From RGIG3009 sp045541495 (GTDB lineage: Bacteria; Bacillota; Clostridia; Oscillospirales; Acutalibacteraceae): a DNA stretch of 35,538 bases. Positions within the stretch are counted from its first letter, which is position 1; each line of letters opens with the position of its first letter. The stretch covers positions 1 to 35,538 of the forward strand of contig JAZQJE010000008.1 in NCBI GenBank assembly GCA_045541495.1. The letters are read 5' to 3'. The position numbers were made by a program, and so were the translations under genes. Shown here piece by piece: positions 1 to 7,435 of this stretch. The notes below the pieces were generated by a model. It made no database searches. It was not told where the DNA came from and saw nothing but the letters and a program-made list of their open reading frames with translations.

Positions 1-39
1 TTTTTGACCTATGTGTTCGAACCCCTACATATCAAAAGA

Positions 40-480
40 CTATATCGCTTTAATATATAATCTAATAGTTCTTCCCTTTTTGTTGGGATATTTCCTCTCT
101 AATTCAAATCCTAATTTTTCATGTAATCTGATACTTGCTATATTATTATCATCAACACCGCCAACTGCAATAGTAAATCCTTTATCTTTAGCATATTTTA
201 ACGCTAACTGTTCAGCCTCAAAGCCAAATCCTTTACATTTAAATTCATTTTTAATAGTCGGTCCGCAACTTATAATGTGTTTCGAATGAGCGAAAAGGTT
301 CATAAATCCAATCACAACATCGTTTTTATATACTACTAAAAATTCAAAATACATATTATTGTGAATTTTATTTATGCTCTCGGTTATCATTTCTTCTTTT
401 TGTTCAAGAGTCATATTATCATACGATGTGTTTTTAAAATCATTTATGTTGTCAAGTGTTATTGGTTTTAAGTATATCAT
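40..480 (-). CDS. GNAT-family N-acetyltransferase
   Basis: A 146-residue protein with the layout of a Gcn5-related (RimJ/RimL-like) acetyltransferase, which moves an acetyl group from acetyl-CoA to an amine; the substrate cannot be read from sequence. Central strands carry FEFLVVYKNDVVIGFMNLF, then a degenerate acetyl-CoA loop (around residues 80-90, KCKGFGFEAEQLALKYA), and the typical late motif NNIASIRLHEKLGFELE near residues 112-128. The start overlaps the stop of the upstream gene by 4 bases (ATGA-type), so the two are probably translationally coupled. The DNA is AT-rich compared with the housekeeping genes from 2476 on, which suggests transfer. Function class is secure, substrate unknown. 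Confidence 0.85.
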   Translation of the reverse strand: MIYLKPITLDNINDFKNTSYDNMTLEQKEEMITESINKIHNNMYFEFLVVYKNDVVIGFMNLFAHSKHIISCGPTIKNEFKCKGFGFEAEQLALKYAKDKGFTIAVGGVDDNNIASIRLHEKLGFELERKYPNKKGRTIRLYIKAI

Positions 481-824
481 TTGTTGTTTTCCTTTGCGGT
501 GTTGATAGAAGAAATGAGAATTCGTTTCACCTCAACACATTTGTTAATTAATTCTTTATCATTATAATATCCGCTTTCAATTAGCAATTCAATCCAATAT
601 TCACTTTCAGAACACTCTTTAAGAGCAATTTGTAGTTTTGCAATAAAATCAGCTTTTCCGTGTGCATAAAATGCTTCTCTAATATTTGCACCAACACTTG
701 TTCCTGAACGCAAAAACTGGTTTATTAAAGCACTTTCACACTTTGCAAGCCTTAATTCCTTACACACTTTTATCACATTAAGTGCAAATTCTTTAGATTT
801 TATCATTAAGGGACTTTCAGTCAT
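477..824 (-). CDS. Four-helix-bundle protein, 23S rRNA IVP / bAvd-like
   Basis: A 115-residue, almost all-helical protein of the 23S rRNA intervening-sequence (S23/IVP) family. The signature is visible as LRSGTSVGANIREAFYA (about residues 43-59) followed by FIAKLQIALKECSESEYWIELL. Family members form pentameric barrels; relatives act as Avd accessory proteins of diversity-generating retroelements, but no reverse transcriptase or variable repeat lies nearby. The start is set at the ATG at 824 because AAAGGTAG lies just upstream; a GTG 18 bases earlier lacks a ribosome binding site. It overlaps the GNAT gene by 4 bases and shares its AT-rich composition. Real role unknown. Confidence 0.8.
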   Translation of the reverse strand: MTESPLMIKSKEFALNVIKVCKELRLAKCESALINQFLRSGTSVGANIREAFYAHGKADFIAKLQIALKECSESEYWIELLIESGYYNDKELINKCVEVKRILISSINTAKENNK

Positions 825-846
825 AGCTAATCTACCTTTCACATTT

Positions 847-875
847 ATTATACTTTCTACAAATTAAAAAAGCAA
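847..875 (-). promoter_or_regulatory. Sigma-A-type promoter of the IVP-like/GNAT pair
   Basis: On the minus strand a -35 TTGCTT (870-875) and -10 TATAAT (847-852) are separated by 17 bases, and lie directly upstream of the ATG at 824. It sits between the gene and the IS end at 916, so the pair has its own promoter. Confidence 0.6.
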
Positions 876-911
876 GGCAAAGCCTGGCAAAACAACTGAA
901 ACTTGTCAAGA

Positions 912-1703
912 TCAGTGGACAGATAAAAGAGTGAAAAAATGGTTTGGAATGTAATAACCAATACCTGAATGCAGTCGTTCTGAATTGTAATAAAGTTCAA
1001 TGTAATCAACTATTGTTCTCGAAGCTTCTTCGAATGTGAGATGGCTGATATCAGCCATCTCACATTCGAGAGTTTTCCAAAAACTCTCAATGGGTTGATT
1101 GTCGCTCGGAGTACCTGGGCGAGACATACTCTTGTGAAAACCATTTTGCTCAACGAGTTGCTTCGTTTTCTTTGCCGTATACTGACACCCTCTGTCGCTA
1201 TGATATACCGCACCATTGGGTCTGTTTGGATTTCTTCCAACCGCCATTTTTAAAGCGTCTTGTACCAAACGTTGAGTTTGGTTCTTTGCAATGCTCCAGC
1301 CTACAATTCGTCTGGTTGCTACATCTATAATCCCACAAAGATACAGTTTGCTTCTGTAACAGTTGAGCTCGGTAATATCCGAACACCATAGATAATTTGC
1401 AACCGTTACTTCAAACTTATCCTTTATTAAATTCTCTTCAATATACTGTTGTTCTGTTGGTTTTGGCAGCCTTGGCTTGCCGGTTCTACCACTTTTGGCG
1501 GCTAATCCGTTCTTCTTGAGTATTCTTGCAATACGGTATTCGCTGACGTTTATACCTTTCCAAAGCAATTCTCTGCGAATTCGTATTCTACCGTAATTGC
1601 CTTTGCTTTTCTCAAAACAGTGAATTACCTCTTTTTCAAGTTCTTTTTCTTCACTATCCTGTTCCTTGGCTATACGGTAATACTCGCTTCTCGACACACC
1701 CAA
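912..1703 (-). CDS. IS3-family transposase OrfB (DDE integrase core)
   Basis: Catalytic half of the transposase, about 263 residues from the first start-like codon. An HTH_21-type region (KGNYGRIRIRRELL) precedes an rve/integrase core with the three acidic residues in LWCSDITEL, YHSDRGCQYT and QPIESFWKTLECEM. The TTG at 1703 has no convincing ribosome binding site, and the frame stays open upstream across the end of orfA as far as the A-run at 1796-1802. The protein is therefore probably made as an OrfAB fusion by -1 frameshifting rather than from this start. The stop overlaps the left end of the element. Confidence 0.9.
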   Translation of the reverse strand: MGVSRSEYYRIAKEQDSEEKELEKEVIHCFEKSKGNYGRIRIRRELLWKGINVSEYRIARILKKNGLAAKSGRTGKPRLPKPTEQQYIEENLIKDKFEVTVANYLWCSDITELNCYRSKLYLCGIIDVATRRIVGWSIAKNQTQRLVQDALKMAVGRNPNRPNGAVYHSDRGCQYTAKKTKQLVEQNGFHKSMSRPGTPSDNQPIESFWKTLECEMADISHLTFEEASRTIVDYIELYYNSERLHSGIGYYIPNHFFTLLSVH

Positions 1704-1756
1704 CAGCTTGCATACTTCACTCGTTTTGTAATCGTTTAACTCCGCTTTTGCGAACT

Positions 1757-2050
1757 TTATTCGTCTGCCGGGTGTTTCGCAAAGTATGCCGCTGCTTTTT
1801 TTAGTATTTCCATCTCCATTTTCAAGCGTTCGTTTTCTTTGCGGAGTTTTCTAAGCTCTGCATCTTCCAAACGTTGATGTCCTTTTCCTACAAACGCTTC
1901 TTCACCGTGGATTTCGTATTCATCAATCCATCGGTAGAGCATTATCTTGTTAATGCCCATCTTTTCTGCCACTACTGCGTGCTTGATTCTATCTTTTAAG
2001 ACCAATTCACACGCCTGGACTTTAAATTCTTTACTGAAAGTTCGTTTCAT
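1757..2050 (-). CDS. IS3-family transposase OrfA (helix-turn-helix)
   Basis: A 97-residue DNA-binding subunit of the insertion sequence. It starts KRTFSKEFKVQACELVLKD and has a helix-turn-helix (VVAEKMGINKIMLYRWIDEY, about residues 30-50), then a leucine-zipper-like helix (ELRKLRKENERLKMEMEILKK) that in this family mediates multimerisation. The start at 2050 is preceded by AGAGGTG at good spacing; an ATG three codons upstream is less well placed. The slippery A-run lies under the final ILKK of the helix, as is typical for IS3 elements. Confidence 0.9.
   Translation of the reverse strand: MKRTFSKEFKVQACELVLKDRIKHAVVAEKMGINKIMLYRWIDEYEIHGEEAFVGKGHQRLEDAELRKLRKENERLKMEMEILKKAAAYFAKHPADE
1796..1802 (-). 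promoter_or_regulatory. Programmed -1 frameshift site between orfA and orfB
   Basis: Seven consecutive A on the minus strand followed by G (CTA AAA AAA GCA in the orfA frame) form a classic A-type slippery heptamer. Shifting -1 here continues into an open frame reading SSGILCETPGRRIKF and then into OrfB without a stop. The arrangement matches established IS3-family recoding; efficiency and any stimulating structure were not assessed. Confidence 0.75.
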
Positions 2051-2100
2051 TGTGAACACCTCTCTGAATGTAGTTTACCATTCACTCCTCGTTGTGTCCA

Positions 2101-2203
2101 CTTTTACTATACAACTTTCACTTCTTCACCATTCACTATTACTTATTACTTGCCAAAAATCGACAGTAGAGAATAGTGAAAAGTGAAGAGTGAAAAAGTA
2201 AAA
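2101..2203 (+). repeat. Imperfect inverted repeat, MITE-like tract
   Basis: The arm at about 2102-2140 and the arm at about 2171-2203 are imperfect reverse complements built from TTCACT/AGTGAA units (TTTTACT...CTTCAC...TTCACTATT against AATAGTGAA...GTGAAG...AGTAAAA). No open frame is present. The tract lies between the right IS end and the terminator of the tRNA genes. It may be a small non-autonomous element or the debris of one; similar TTCACT-rich spacers occur in clostridia from memory, not checked. Confidence 0.5.
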
Positions 2204-2235
2204 TCGACAAACCTTTTGCAAGATTTGTCGATTTT
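2200..2235 (-). terminator. Rho-independent terminator of the tRNA pair
   Basis: A perfect 12-bp stem, AAAATCGACAAA (2200-2211) against TTTGTCGATTTT (2224-2235), lies immediately after the encoded CCA of tRNA-Trp on the minus strand and ends in a T-rich run. It is nearly symmetric and could also stop plus-strand transcripts coming from the IS side. Confidence 0.85.
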
Positions 2236-2311
2236 TGGCAGGGGCAGAAGGACTTGAACCCTCGGCACGCGGTTTTGGAGACCGCTGCTCTACCAACTGA
2301 GCTATACCCCT
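2236..2311 (-). tRNA. tRNA-Trp (anticodon CCA)
   Basis: Full cloverleaf on the minus strand: acceptor AGGGGTA pairs with TGCCCCT, the D-arm contains AGCTCAGTTGGTAGAGC, the anticodon loop CTCCAAA gives CCA, and the T-arm carries GGTTCAAGTCC. The discriminator is G and the terminal CCA is encoded (2236-2238). It follows the CAT tRNA by one base and shares its promoter and terminator. Confidence 0.96.
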
Positions 2312-2312
2312 A

Positions 2313-2389
2313 TGGTGGGCCTTCAGGGACTCGAACCCGGGACCATCCGGTTATGAGCCGGGTGCTCTAACCAACTGAGCTAAAGGCCC
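2313..2389 (-). tRNA. tRNA with CAT anticodon (elongator Met, or Ile2)
   Basis: Full cloverleaf on the minus strand: acceptor GGGCCTT pairs with AAGGCCC, the anticodon loop is CTCATAA (CAT), the T-arm contains GGTTCGAGTCC, the discriminator is A and CCA is encoded (2313-2315). G1-C72 pairing rules out initiator tRNA. The acceptor and D-arm start (GGGCCTTTAGCTCAG) resemble both elongator Met and lysidine-modified Ile2 tRNAs, which sequence alone does not separate. First gene of the two-tRNA unit. Confidence 0.9.
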
Positions 2390-2433
2390 AAATACCATTC
2401 ATGCTCGGGACGATACCATAAAGCACGAATGTT

Positions 2434-2461
2434 ATTTTACCATAAATTTAATCGTTGTCAA
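2434..2461 (-). promoter_or_regulatory. Promoter of the tRNA pair
   Basis: Minus strand TTGACA (2456-2461), a 16-base spacer, then TAAAAT (2434-2439), about 45 bases before the CAT tRNA. It lies just beyond the rpoD stop, so the tRNAs need not depend on rpoD transcription. Confidence 0.7.
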
Positions 2462-2475
2462 GAGGTTATAAACAA

Positions 2476-3645
2476 TCAATCCAAGAAATCTTTTAATTTC
2501 TTGCTGCGGCTGGGATGACGCAGTTTACGCAATGCTTTCGCCTCGATTTGACGAATACGCTCACGGGTAACATCAAATTCTTTGCCGACCTCTTCCAAGG
2601 TGCGGGGACGGCCATCTTCCAAGCCAAAACGCAAGGATAACACTTTTTCTTCCCGAGGTGTCAGGGTGTTGAGTACATCCCGCAACTGCTCTTTTAACAA
2701 CAGGTGAGAAGCGGCATCGGCGGGCGCAGGGGCTTCATCGTCGGGAATAAAATCACCTAAATGGCTGTCCTCTTCTTCACCGATGGGGGTCTCCAACGAC
2801 ACGGGTTCCTGCGCCACGCGCATGATCTCCCGCACCTTTTCGGGGGGCATATCCAGTTCCACGGCAATCTCCTCAGCCGTGGGTTCATGCCCGTTCTTAT
2901 GCAACAACTGGCTGGATACCTTTTTCACTTTATTGATAGTCTCCACCATGTGAACGGGAATGCGGATGGTACGGGCCTGATCGGCAATGGCGCGAGTAAT
3001 TGCTTGGCGGATCCACCACGTAGCGTAGGTGGAGAATTTAAAGCCTTTGGTATAGTCGAATTTCTCCACCGCTTTGATCAATCCTAAGTTGCCTTCCTGA
3101 ATCAAATCCAAGAACTGCATACCGCGACCCACATACCGTTTGGCGATACTGACCACCAACCGCAGGTTAGCTTCGGACAGGCGCTTTCTCGCTCGTTCAT
3201 CCCCTTCGGCAATCTTAATGGATAATTCGATCTCTTCTTCAGGGCTCAGCAACGGCACGCGGCCGATCTCTTTCAGATACACTTTTACCGGGTCATCAAT
3301 CGCCACGGCATCGCCGGCAGCTTCCGTATCCTCTGTTTCGGTGGTTTCCGTAACAAAGTCTATGTCGTTGAACGCCGCATCGCTGAAGTCGTCTACCACT
3401 TCTACGTTCAGACTTTCCAACGTTTCGTACAGTTTGTCCATCTGATCGGGATCAAAATCCACACTTTCCATGGTATCCATGATCTCTTGTGTGGTGAGTT
3501 TTCCTTTGCTCTTTCCCAGTTCGATCAATTCGTTCATTAACGTCTTTTTATCTTTGCGGGTAACGGAGATCTCCACCAGATCATCGTCATTGAGAATGGG
3601 AGCGTTGGCTACTTCTTTTAAAAAATCGCTGCTTTTTTCCGTCAT
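2476..3645 (-). CDS. rpoD: RNA polymerase primary sigma factor RpoD (sigma A)
   Basis: A 389-residue sigma-70 protein that directs core RNA polymerase to housekeeping promoters. Region 1.1 (roughly residues 30-90) precedes regions 2.1-2.4 with LRLVVSIAKRYVGRGMQFLD, QEGNLGLIKAVEKFDY and TYATWWIRQAITRAI, region 3 (VHMVETINKVKKVSSQLL) and region 4 with the HTH EEVGKEFDVTRERIRQIEAK. The start has AGAGGA six bases upstream. It lies 14 bases behind dnaG in the familiar dnaG-rpoD order and is probably cotranscribed with it. The matching -35/-10 elements found throughout the window fit this sigma factor. Confidence 0.97.
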   Translation of the reverse strand: MTEKSSDFLKEVANAPILNDDDLVEISVTRKDKKTLMNELIELGKSKGKLTTQEIMDTMESVDFDPDQMDKLYETLESLNVEVVDDFSDAAFNDIDFVTETTETEDTEAAGDAVAIDDPVKVYLKEIGRVPLLSPEEEIELSIKIAEGDERARKRLSEANLRLVVSIAKRYVGRGMQFLDLIQEGNLGLIKAVEKFDYTKGFKFSTYATWWIRQAITRAIADQARTIRIPVHMVETINKVKKVSSQLLHKNGHEPTAEEIAVELDMPPEKVREIMRVAQEPVSLETPIGEEEDSHLGDFIPDDEAPAPADAASHLLLKEQLRDVLNTLTPREEKVLSLRFGLEDGRPRTLEEVGKEFDVTRERIRQIEAKALRKLRHPSRSKKLKDFLD

Positions 3646-3659
3646 TTGAATTCCTCTTT

Positions 3660-5420
3660 CTATTTTTTCATTTCTTTCATGGCTTTGAGTTTTTCCTGTA
3701 TCTGCTCCGGTGTCAGATTGGCAGGATTTTGCAGATCTTGCATCTGATACTCGTGTTTAATGATCTCCACATATCGTTTTGCTTCTTCCACCGTAAGAGA
3801 AGCAACCCGTTCACGGGCTTCTCGCACCATTTTGGAAATATAGGCCATTTCGTCGGTATTATATTCTTCCGAAAAATAAGCCAGTTCGATCATCAGGCCC
3901 TTGTGAAACCGTTCCAACAAGGTTTTATACAACCGTCGATTAAACGCCGTTACCATCGTATCCACAGGGAGCAACGATGCTATCGCGTTGAGAAAATCGG
4001 GATTTAAGATCAACATTCCCAAGAGCGCCTCTTCCGCACCGGCGGCGCGGGTGGCTTTTGCCGCATCGGGATTGGCCTTTTTGAGTTCGGTTTCCGAACG
4101 CCGCACAATCTCCAACATTTGCCGATCCTGCCGTTGCTTTTGGCGCTTTTTAACGTGGTTAGTGATCTGCAGAAACAAGTTATCTTTGGATACCCCTAAC
4201 TCACTTGCCACACGAGTCGCATAGACTTCCCGTTCCAAGGAATTGGGCAACTCCGCCAGCAAGGCGGCAACCTCTTTGAGGTAATTGACTTTTCCATCGG
4301 AAGTGTTCAGCAAATGCCGTTTCCCGATCTCCATCAACCGATATTCCACATCGTTGGCAGAGCGCTCCACCAACAAGCGAAACCGTTCGGCGCCTTTTTT
4401 CTTAATATATTCATCAGGATCTTTGCCGTCGGGAATGGACACCAACCGAATGTTGATCCCCACATCACGCAACAGACCGATAGCCCGTTGAGCACCTTTT
4501 TGTCCTGCGGCGTCGGCATCAAAGATCAGCACCACTTCATCGGTATAGCGGGACATGAGCCGTGCGTGATCGGCGGTAAACGAGGTGCCTAGCGCCGCTA
4601 CGGCATTGGTAAATCCCGCTTGGTGCAAGGCAATAACATCCATATATCCCTCGCACAAAATCAGTTGACTGTGTGTGCCCTGTTTAGCAAAGTTGAGCGC
4701 AAACAGATTGTTGGTTTTTTTGAAGACCGGCGTTTCGCCGGAGTTGAGATATTTGGGCTTGGAATCGTCCAGTACGCGGCCACCGAAGGCGATCACATTG
4801 CCCCGCACATCAATGATGGGGATCATGACCCGATTGCGAAACAGATCGTATAGATAGCCTTTTTGACTGACACCGCACAACCACGCCAGCCGAAGTTCTT
4901 CGTCGTGAAAGCCTTTGGCTCGCAACGCGTCCCGCAAGAAATTGAAACTGCCCGGCGCATAGCCCAACCCAAAATGACGAATGGTGGCGTCGGTATAGCC
5001 GCGGCTATGATAATAATTCAACGCTTCTTTCCCTTCAGGAGAATACAGGCATTTGTGGAACAGGCGAGCGGCTTCCCGATTGGCTTCTAAAATCCGCACC
5101 CGTTGTTTAGCGGCGGTATCGTCAAAGGTGTGTTCCGGCATGGTCATCCCCACACGATCCGCCAAGAACTTCACCGCATCGATATAACTTAAATTCTCCA
5201 TCCGTTTGATGAAGGTGATTACATCGCCGCCTGCGCCGCAACCGAAACAGTAAAACGAGGCGGTTTCGGGATAGAGATTAAAAGACGGCGTTTTTTCCCC
5301 ATGAAAGGGGCATAGTCCCACTAAATTGCGGCCCCGCCGTTTCATCGATACATACGAGGAGACCACGTTTTCAATATCGTTTTTAGCAACCAGTTCTTGA
5401 ATAAAACTATCGGGTAACAC
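3660..5420 (-). CDS. dnaG: DNA primase DnaG
   Basis: A 586-residue primase that makes RNA primers for replication. The N-terminal CHC2 zinc finger has C37, H40, C58 and C61 (GLCPFHGEKTPSF and FYCFGCGAGGDV). The TOPRIM core has LCEGYMDVIALHQAG and the acidic DADAAGQKGAQRA. The C-terminal third is the helicase-interaction region. The start is GTG at 5420, chosen because AAGGAGGAG sits just upstream. It lies 23 bases after the dgt-like gene and 14 before rpoD, so dgt-dnaG-rpoD reads as one operon. Confidence 0.97.
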   Translation of the reverse strand: MLPDSFIQELVAKNDIENVVSSYVSMKRRGRNLVGLCPFHGEKTPSFNLYPETASFYCFGCGAGGDVITFIKRMENLSYIDAVKFLADRVGMTMPEHTFDDTAAKQRVRILEANREAARLFHKCLYSPEGKEALNYYHSRGYTDATIRHFGLGYAPGSFNFLRDALRAKGFHDEELRLAWLCGVSQKGYLYDLFRNRVMIPIIDVRGNVIAFGGRVLDDSKPKYLNSGETPVFKKTNNLFALNFAKQGTHSQLILCEGYMDVIALHQAGFTNAVAALGTSFTADHARLMSRYTDEVVLIFDADAAGQKGAQRAIGLLRDVGINIRLVSIPDGKDPDEYIKKKGAERFRLLVERSANDVEYRLMEIGKRHLLNTSDGKVNYLKEVAALLAELPNSLEREVYATRVASELGVSKDNLFLQITNHVKKRQKQRQDRQMLEIVRRSETELKKANPDAAKATRAAGAEEALLGMLILNPDFLNAIASLLPVDTMVTAFNRRLYKTLLERFHKGLMIELAYFSEEYNTDEMAYISKMVREARERVASLTVEEAKRYVEIIKHEYQMQDLQNPANLTPEQIQEKLKAMKEMKK

Positions 5421-5443
5421 GGGGTCTCCTCCTTTCCAAACGA

Positions 5444-6457
5444 TTAATCGAGAATCTGGCGCTGGACAGGCCAGCTTTGCGGAATAAACAACTCGTTATA
5501 CAGTTCAATGGCAAAATTATCCGTCATTCCTGCAATGTAATCGCAAACCGCACGGACCACGTTCTCGTTTTCACAGATGGCACGGTATTCTTCTGGCAAG
5601 CGGCCGGTATGATCACAAAACCAGGTGAACAGCCGGCTGATAAAGGCATCTACCTTTTTTTCTTCGTTTTTGGCGACGGGATCATGATACAATCGCTCAA
5701 ACATAAAGGAATGGATACGGTCAAAGGCATCTTGAACATCGGGTGCCATACAAATATCGTCGTTGCTGTTGGTTACTACCGAGCCGATAAGGGTGTCAAA
5801 CCGTCTTGCGCGGGTATGGCCCAACACGGCGGTGATATCGGCGGGGATATCTGTTTCGGAAAACACGCCCGCCCGCAGGGCATCGTCGATATCGTGGTTG
5901 ATGTACGCCACGTGATCTGCCAAACGGACGATACGCCCTTCCAACGTGGCGGCTTGGTCACCAGTGGTATGGCATAAAATACCGTTGCGCACTTCCCATG
6001 TAAGGTTGAGACCGCGCCCGCCGTTTTCCAGTTTTTCAACTACACGAACGCCTTGTTCGTAATGGCGAAAACCGCCTTCCATGCAACGGTTGAGCGCCCG
6101 CTCGCCCGCGTGACCGAACGGGGTATGGCCCAGATCGTGGGCAAGGGCGATGGCTTCGGTAAGATCTTCGTTCAGGCGCAAGGCGCGAGCGATGGTGCGA
6201 GCGATCTGTGCCACTTCTAACGTGTGAGTAAGGCGGGTGCGATAATGATCGCCCTCGGGAGAGAGAAACACCTGCGTTTTATGCTTTAAACGGCGAAACG
6301 CCTTACAGTGTAACACCCGATCCCGATCTCGCTGAAAATCCGTACGAAAATCGCAGGGGGGTTCCGTCTGTTCACGGCCGCGGCTCTCCCCGGCTAATGC
6401 CGCCCGATAGGACAAGATCTGTCGTTCAATGTGTTCTGTGTGTTCCCGCGGTAGCAT
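5444..6457 (-). CDS. dgt: dGTP triphosphohydrolase-like HD protein
   Basis: A 337-residue HD-domain phosphohydrolase of the deoxyguanosinetriphosphatase-like group, which removes triphosphate from dNTPs. Visible signatures are FRRLKHKTQVF and the metal-binding set H78 (RTRLTHTLEV), H107-D108 (ALAHDLGHTPFGHAGE) and a late Asp (RIVRLADHVAYINHDIDDAL). The ATG at 6457 has a GGGG-rich ribosome binding site. The shorter clostridial dgt-like proteins commonly sit directly before dnaG, as here, pointing to a link between dNTP pools and replication. The true substrate preference is not shown by sequence. Confidence 0.9.
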   Translation of the reverse strand: MLPREHTEHIERQILSYRAALAGESRGREQTEPPCDFRTDFQRDRDRVLHCKAFRRLKHKTQVFLSPEGDHYRTRLTHTLEVAQIARTIARALRLNEDLTEAIALAHDLGHTPFGHAGERALNRCMEGGFRHYEQGVRVVEKLENGGRGLNLTWEVRNGILCHTTGDQAATLEGRIVRLADHVAYINHDIDDALRAGVFSETDIPADITAVLGHTRARRFDTLIGSVVTNSNDDICMAPDVQDAFDRIHSFMFERLYHDPVAKNEEKKVDAFISRLFTWFCDHTGRLPEEYRAICENENVVRAVCDYIAGMTDNFAIELYNELFIPQSWPVQRQILD

Positions 6458-6523
6458 TGCTTTCGCCCCTTTCCCTTCTTCTATCCCTTTATACGCAAGA
6501 AATACGGTAAATTCCTTATTATT

Positions 6524-7159
6524 TTAAAAATTTTTTGTAAAATCAAAAAATTGTTCTTCTTTCGTTTCGAATACTAACCGACCGGCGGACAATTCGGTTA
6601 AGTCTTTTTGAAAGTCCGCCACTCGTTCACAAGGCAAATGAAACAGCAAGGTGACATCTTCGGCGAACACGGTATCGTCCACCGTGCCGCCCCATTGAGA
6701 GATCAGGGGTTGTACGCGTCCGTAGTCACCGTAATCGCATCGTACTTGTCCCACCGTGCATAAGCGGCGCTCCAAGATCCCTGCGGCCTGTACCGTCAAC
6801 GAAGCACTTTTGGAATAGGCGCGGACAAGACCGCCGGTACCCAGTAAAATTCCGCCGAAATAACGAGTAACCACGATGACACAATCCGTAAGGCCTTGTT
6901 TTTGCAATACTTCCAGCACGGGGGTTCCCGCCGTGCCTTGGGGTTCGCCGTCGTCAGTGCTGCGACTGATGCGCTCATCTCGCAAAATATAGGCATATAC
7001 ATTGTGCTTGGCATCCCAATATTGCTTTTTCAGCGCGGCAATAAATGCCAAGGCTTCCGCTTCGGTTTTGACAGGGCGGATCGTGCCGATAAAGCGAGAG
7101 CGGGATTCGGTGAATTCCGCGAAAGCTTGTTCTTTAATTGTCAAGTACGCGTCTGCCAC
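6524..7159 (-). CDS. YigZ/IMPACT-family protein
   Basis: About 211 residues, the usual size for the YigZ (UPF0029, IMPACT) family. N-terminal hallmark segments are SRFIGTIRPVKTEAEALAFI, KHNVYAYIL, DDGEPQGTAGTPVLEVL and the strongly conserved VIVVTRYFGGILLGTGGLVRAY; a ferredoxin-like DUF1949 domain forms the C-terminus. The start is taken as GTG at 7159, because AGGGGGA lies six bases before it; an ATG six codons upstream overlaps that site. The cellular role of bacterial members is uncertain; eukaryotic IMPACT affects translation control. Confidence 0.92.
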   Translation of the reverse strand: MADAYLTIKEQAFAEFTESRSRFIGTIRPVKTEAEALAFIAALKKQYWDAKHNVYAYILRDERISRSTDDGEPQGTAGTPVLEVLQKQGLTDCVIVVTRYFGGILLGTGGLVRAYSKSASLTVQAAGILERRLCTVGQVRCDYGDYGRVQPLISQWGGTVDDTVFAEDVTLLFHLPCERVADFQKDLTELSAGRLVFETKEEQFFDFTKNF

Positions 7160-7189
7160 GGTTATTCCCCCTGCCATTTATACGACAAA

Positions 7190-7213
7190 GGGCAGTGCAT
7201 TACTGCACCGCCC
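7190..7213 (-). terminator. Probable terminator after rpmE
   Basis: Minus strand GGGCGGTGCA and TGCACTGCCC form a 10-bp stem (one mismatch) round a GTAA loop, then a short TTTGT. It sits 12 bases after the L31 stop and before yigZ. The T-run is weak, so some read-through into yigZ is possible. Confidence 0.6.
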
Positions 7214-7225
7214 TCATTCGCATAC

Positions 7226-7435
7226 TTATTTGCCTTCTTTGATACCAAAACGCTTGTTGAAACGATCAACACGGCCGCCGGTATCAACCAGCTTCTGTCT
7301 GCCGGTGAAGAACGGATGGCATTTCGAGCAGATTTCCACACGGATATTCTCTTTGGTGGAGGAAGTCTCGATGACCTCGCCGCAAGCACAGGTGATGGTA
7401 GTCTTCTCATACTTGGGATGAATATTCTCTTTCAT
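7226..7435 (-). CDS. rpmE: 50S ribosomal protein L31 (zinc-binding form)
   Basis: A 69-residue L31, beginning KENIHPKYEKTTITC and ending GRVDRFNKRFGIKEGK. It keeps cysteines in ITCACG and ICSKCHPFF, so it is the zinc-binding form rather than the Cys-less YtiA paralogue. The start at 7435 is chosen because AGAGGTG lies seven bases upstream and the family begins with MK-IHP; the longer frame to 7495 would run into the tRNA-Ser end. Located 60 bases downstream of tRNA-Ser. Confidence 0.97.
   Translation of the reverse strand: MKENIHPKYEKTTITCACGEVIETSSTKENIRVEICSKCHPFFTGRQKLVDTGGRVDRFNKRFGIKEGK

Larger units (their letters stand above)
916..2100 (-). mobile_element. IS3-family insertion sequence, apparently intact
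   Basis: Two consecutive overlapping frames (orfA 2050-1757, orfB ending at 912) are bounded by imperfect inverted repeats that both begin TGGACA: 916 onward on the plus strand, and 2100 downward on the minus strand. Over about 20 positions roughly 14 match, ending in the shared AGTGAA. The element is therefore about 1185 bp, a usual IS3 size. No 3-4 bp target duplication is visible just outside the proposed ends, so the ends may be off by a base or two or the flanks have changed. Both frames are free of internal stops and the DDE residues are present, so it may still be active. Confidence 0.8.

Noticed and set aside
10..40. tRNA T-loop-like GTTCGAAC at the left edge
   Set aside because: Flanking bases do not form a T-stem and no acceptor or anticodon arm can be built; it lies right at the GNAT stop.
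477..824. Diversity-generating retroelement
   Set aside because: Only an Avd-like fold is present; there is no reverse transcriptase and no template/variable repeat pair in the window.
5477..5977. Plus-strand open frame of 166 codons
   Set aside because: Lies wholly opposite the dgt-like gene, whose HD motifs are clear; no ribosome binding site and no family resemblance.
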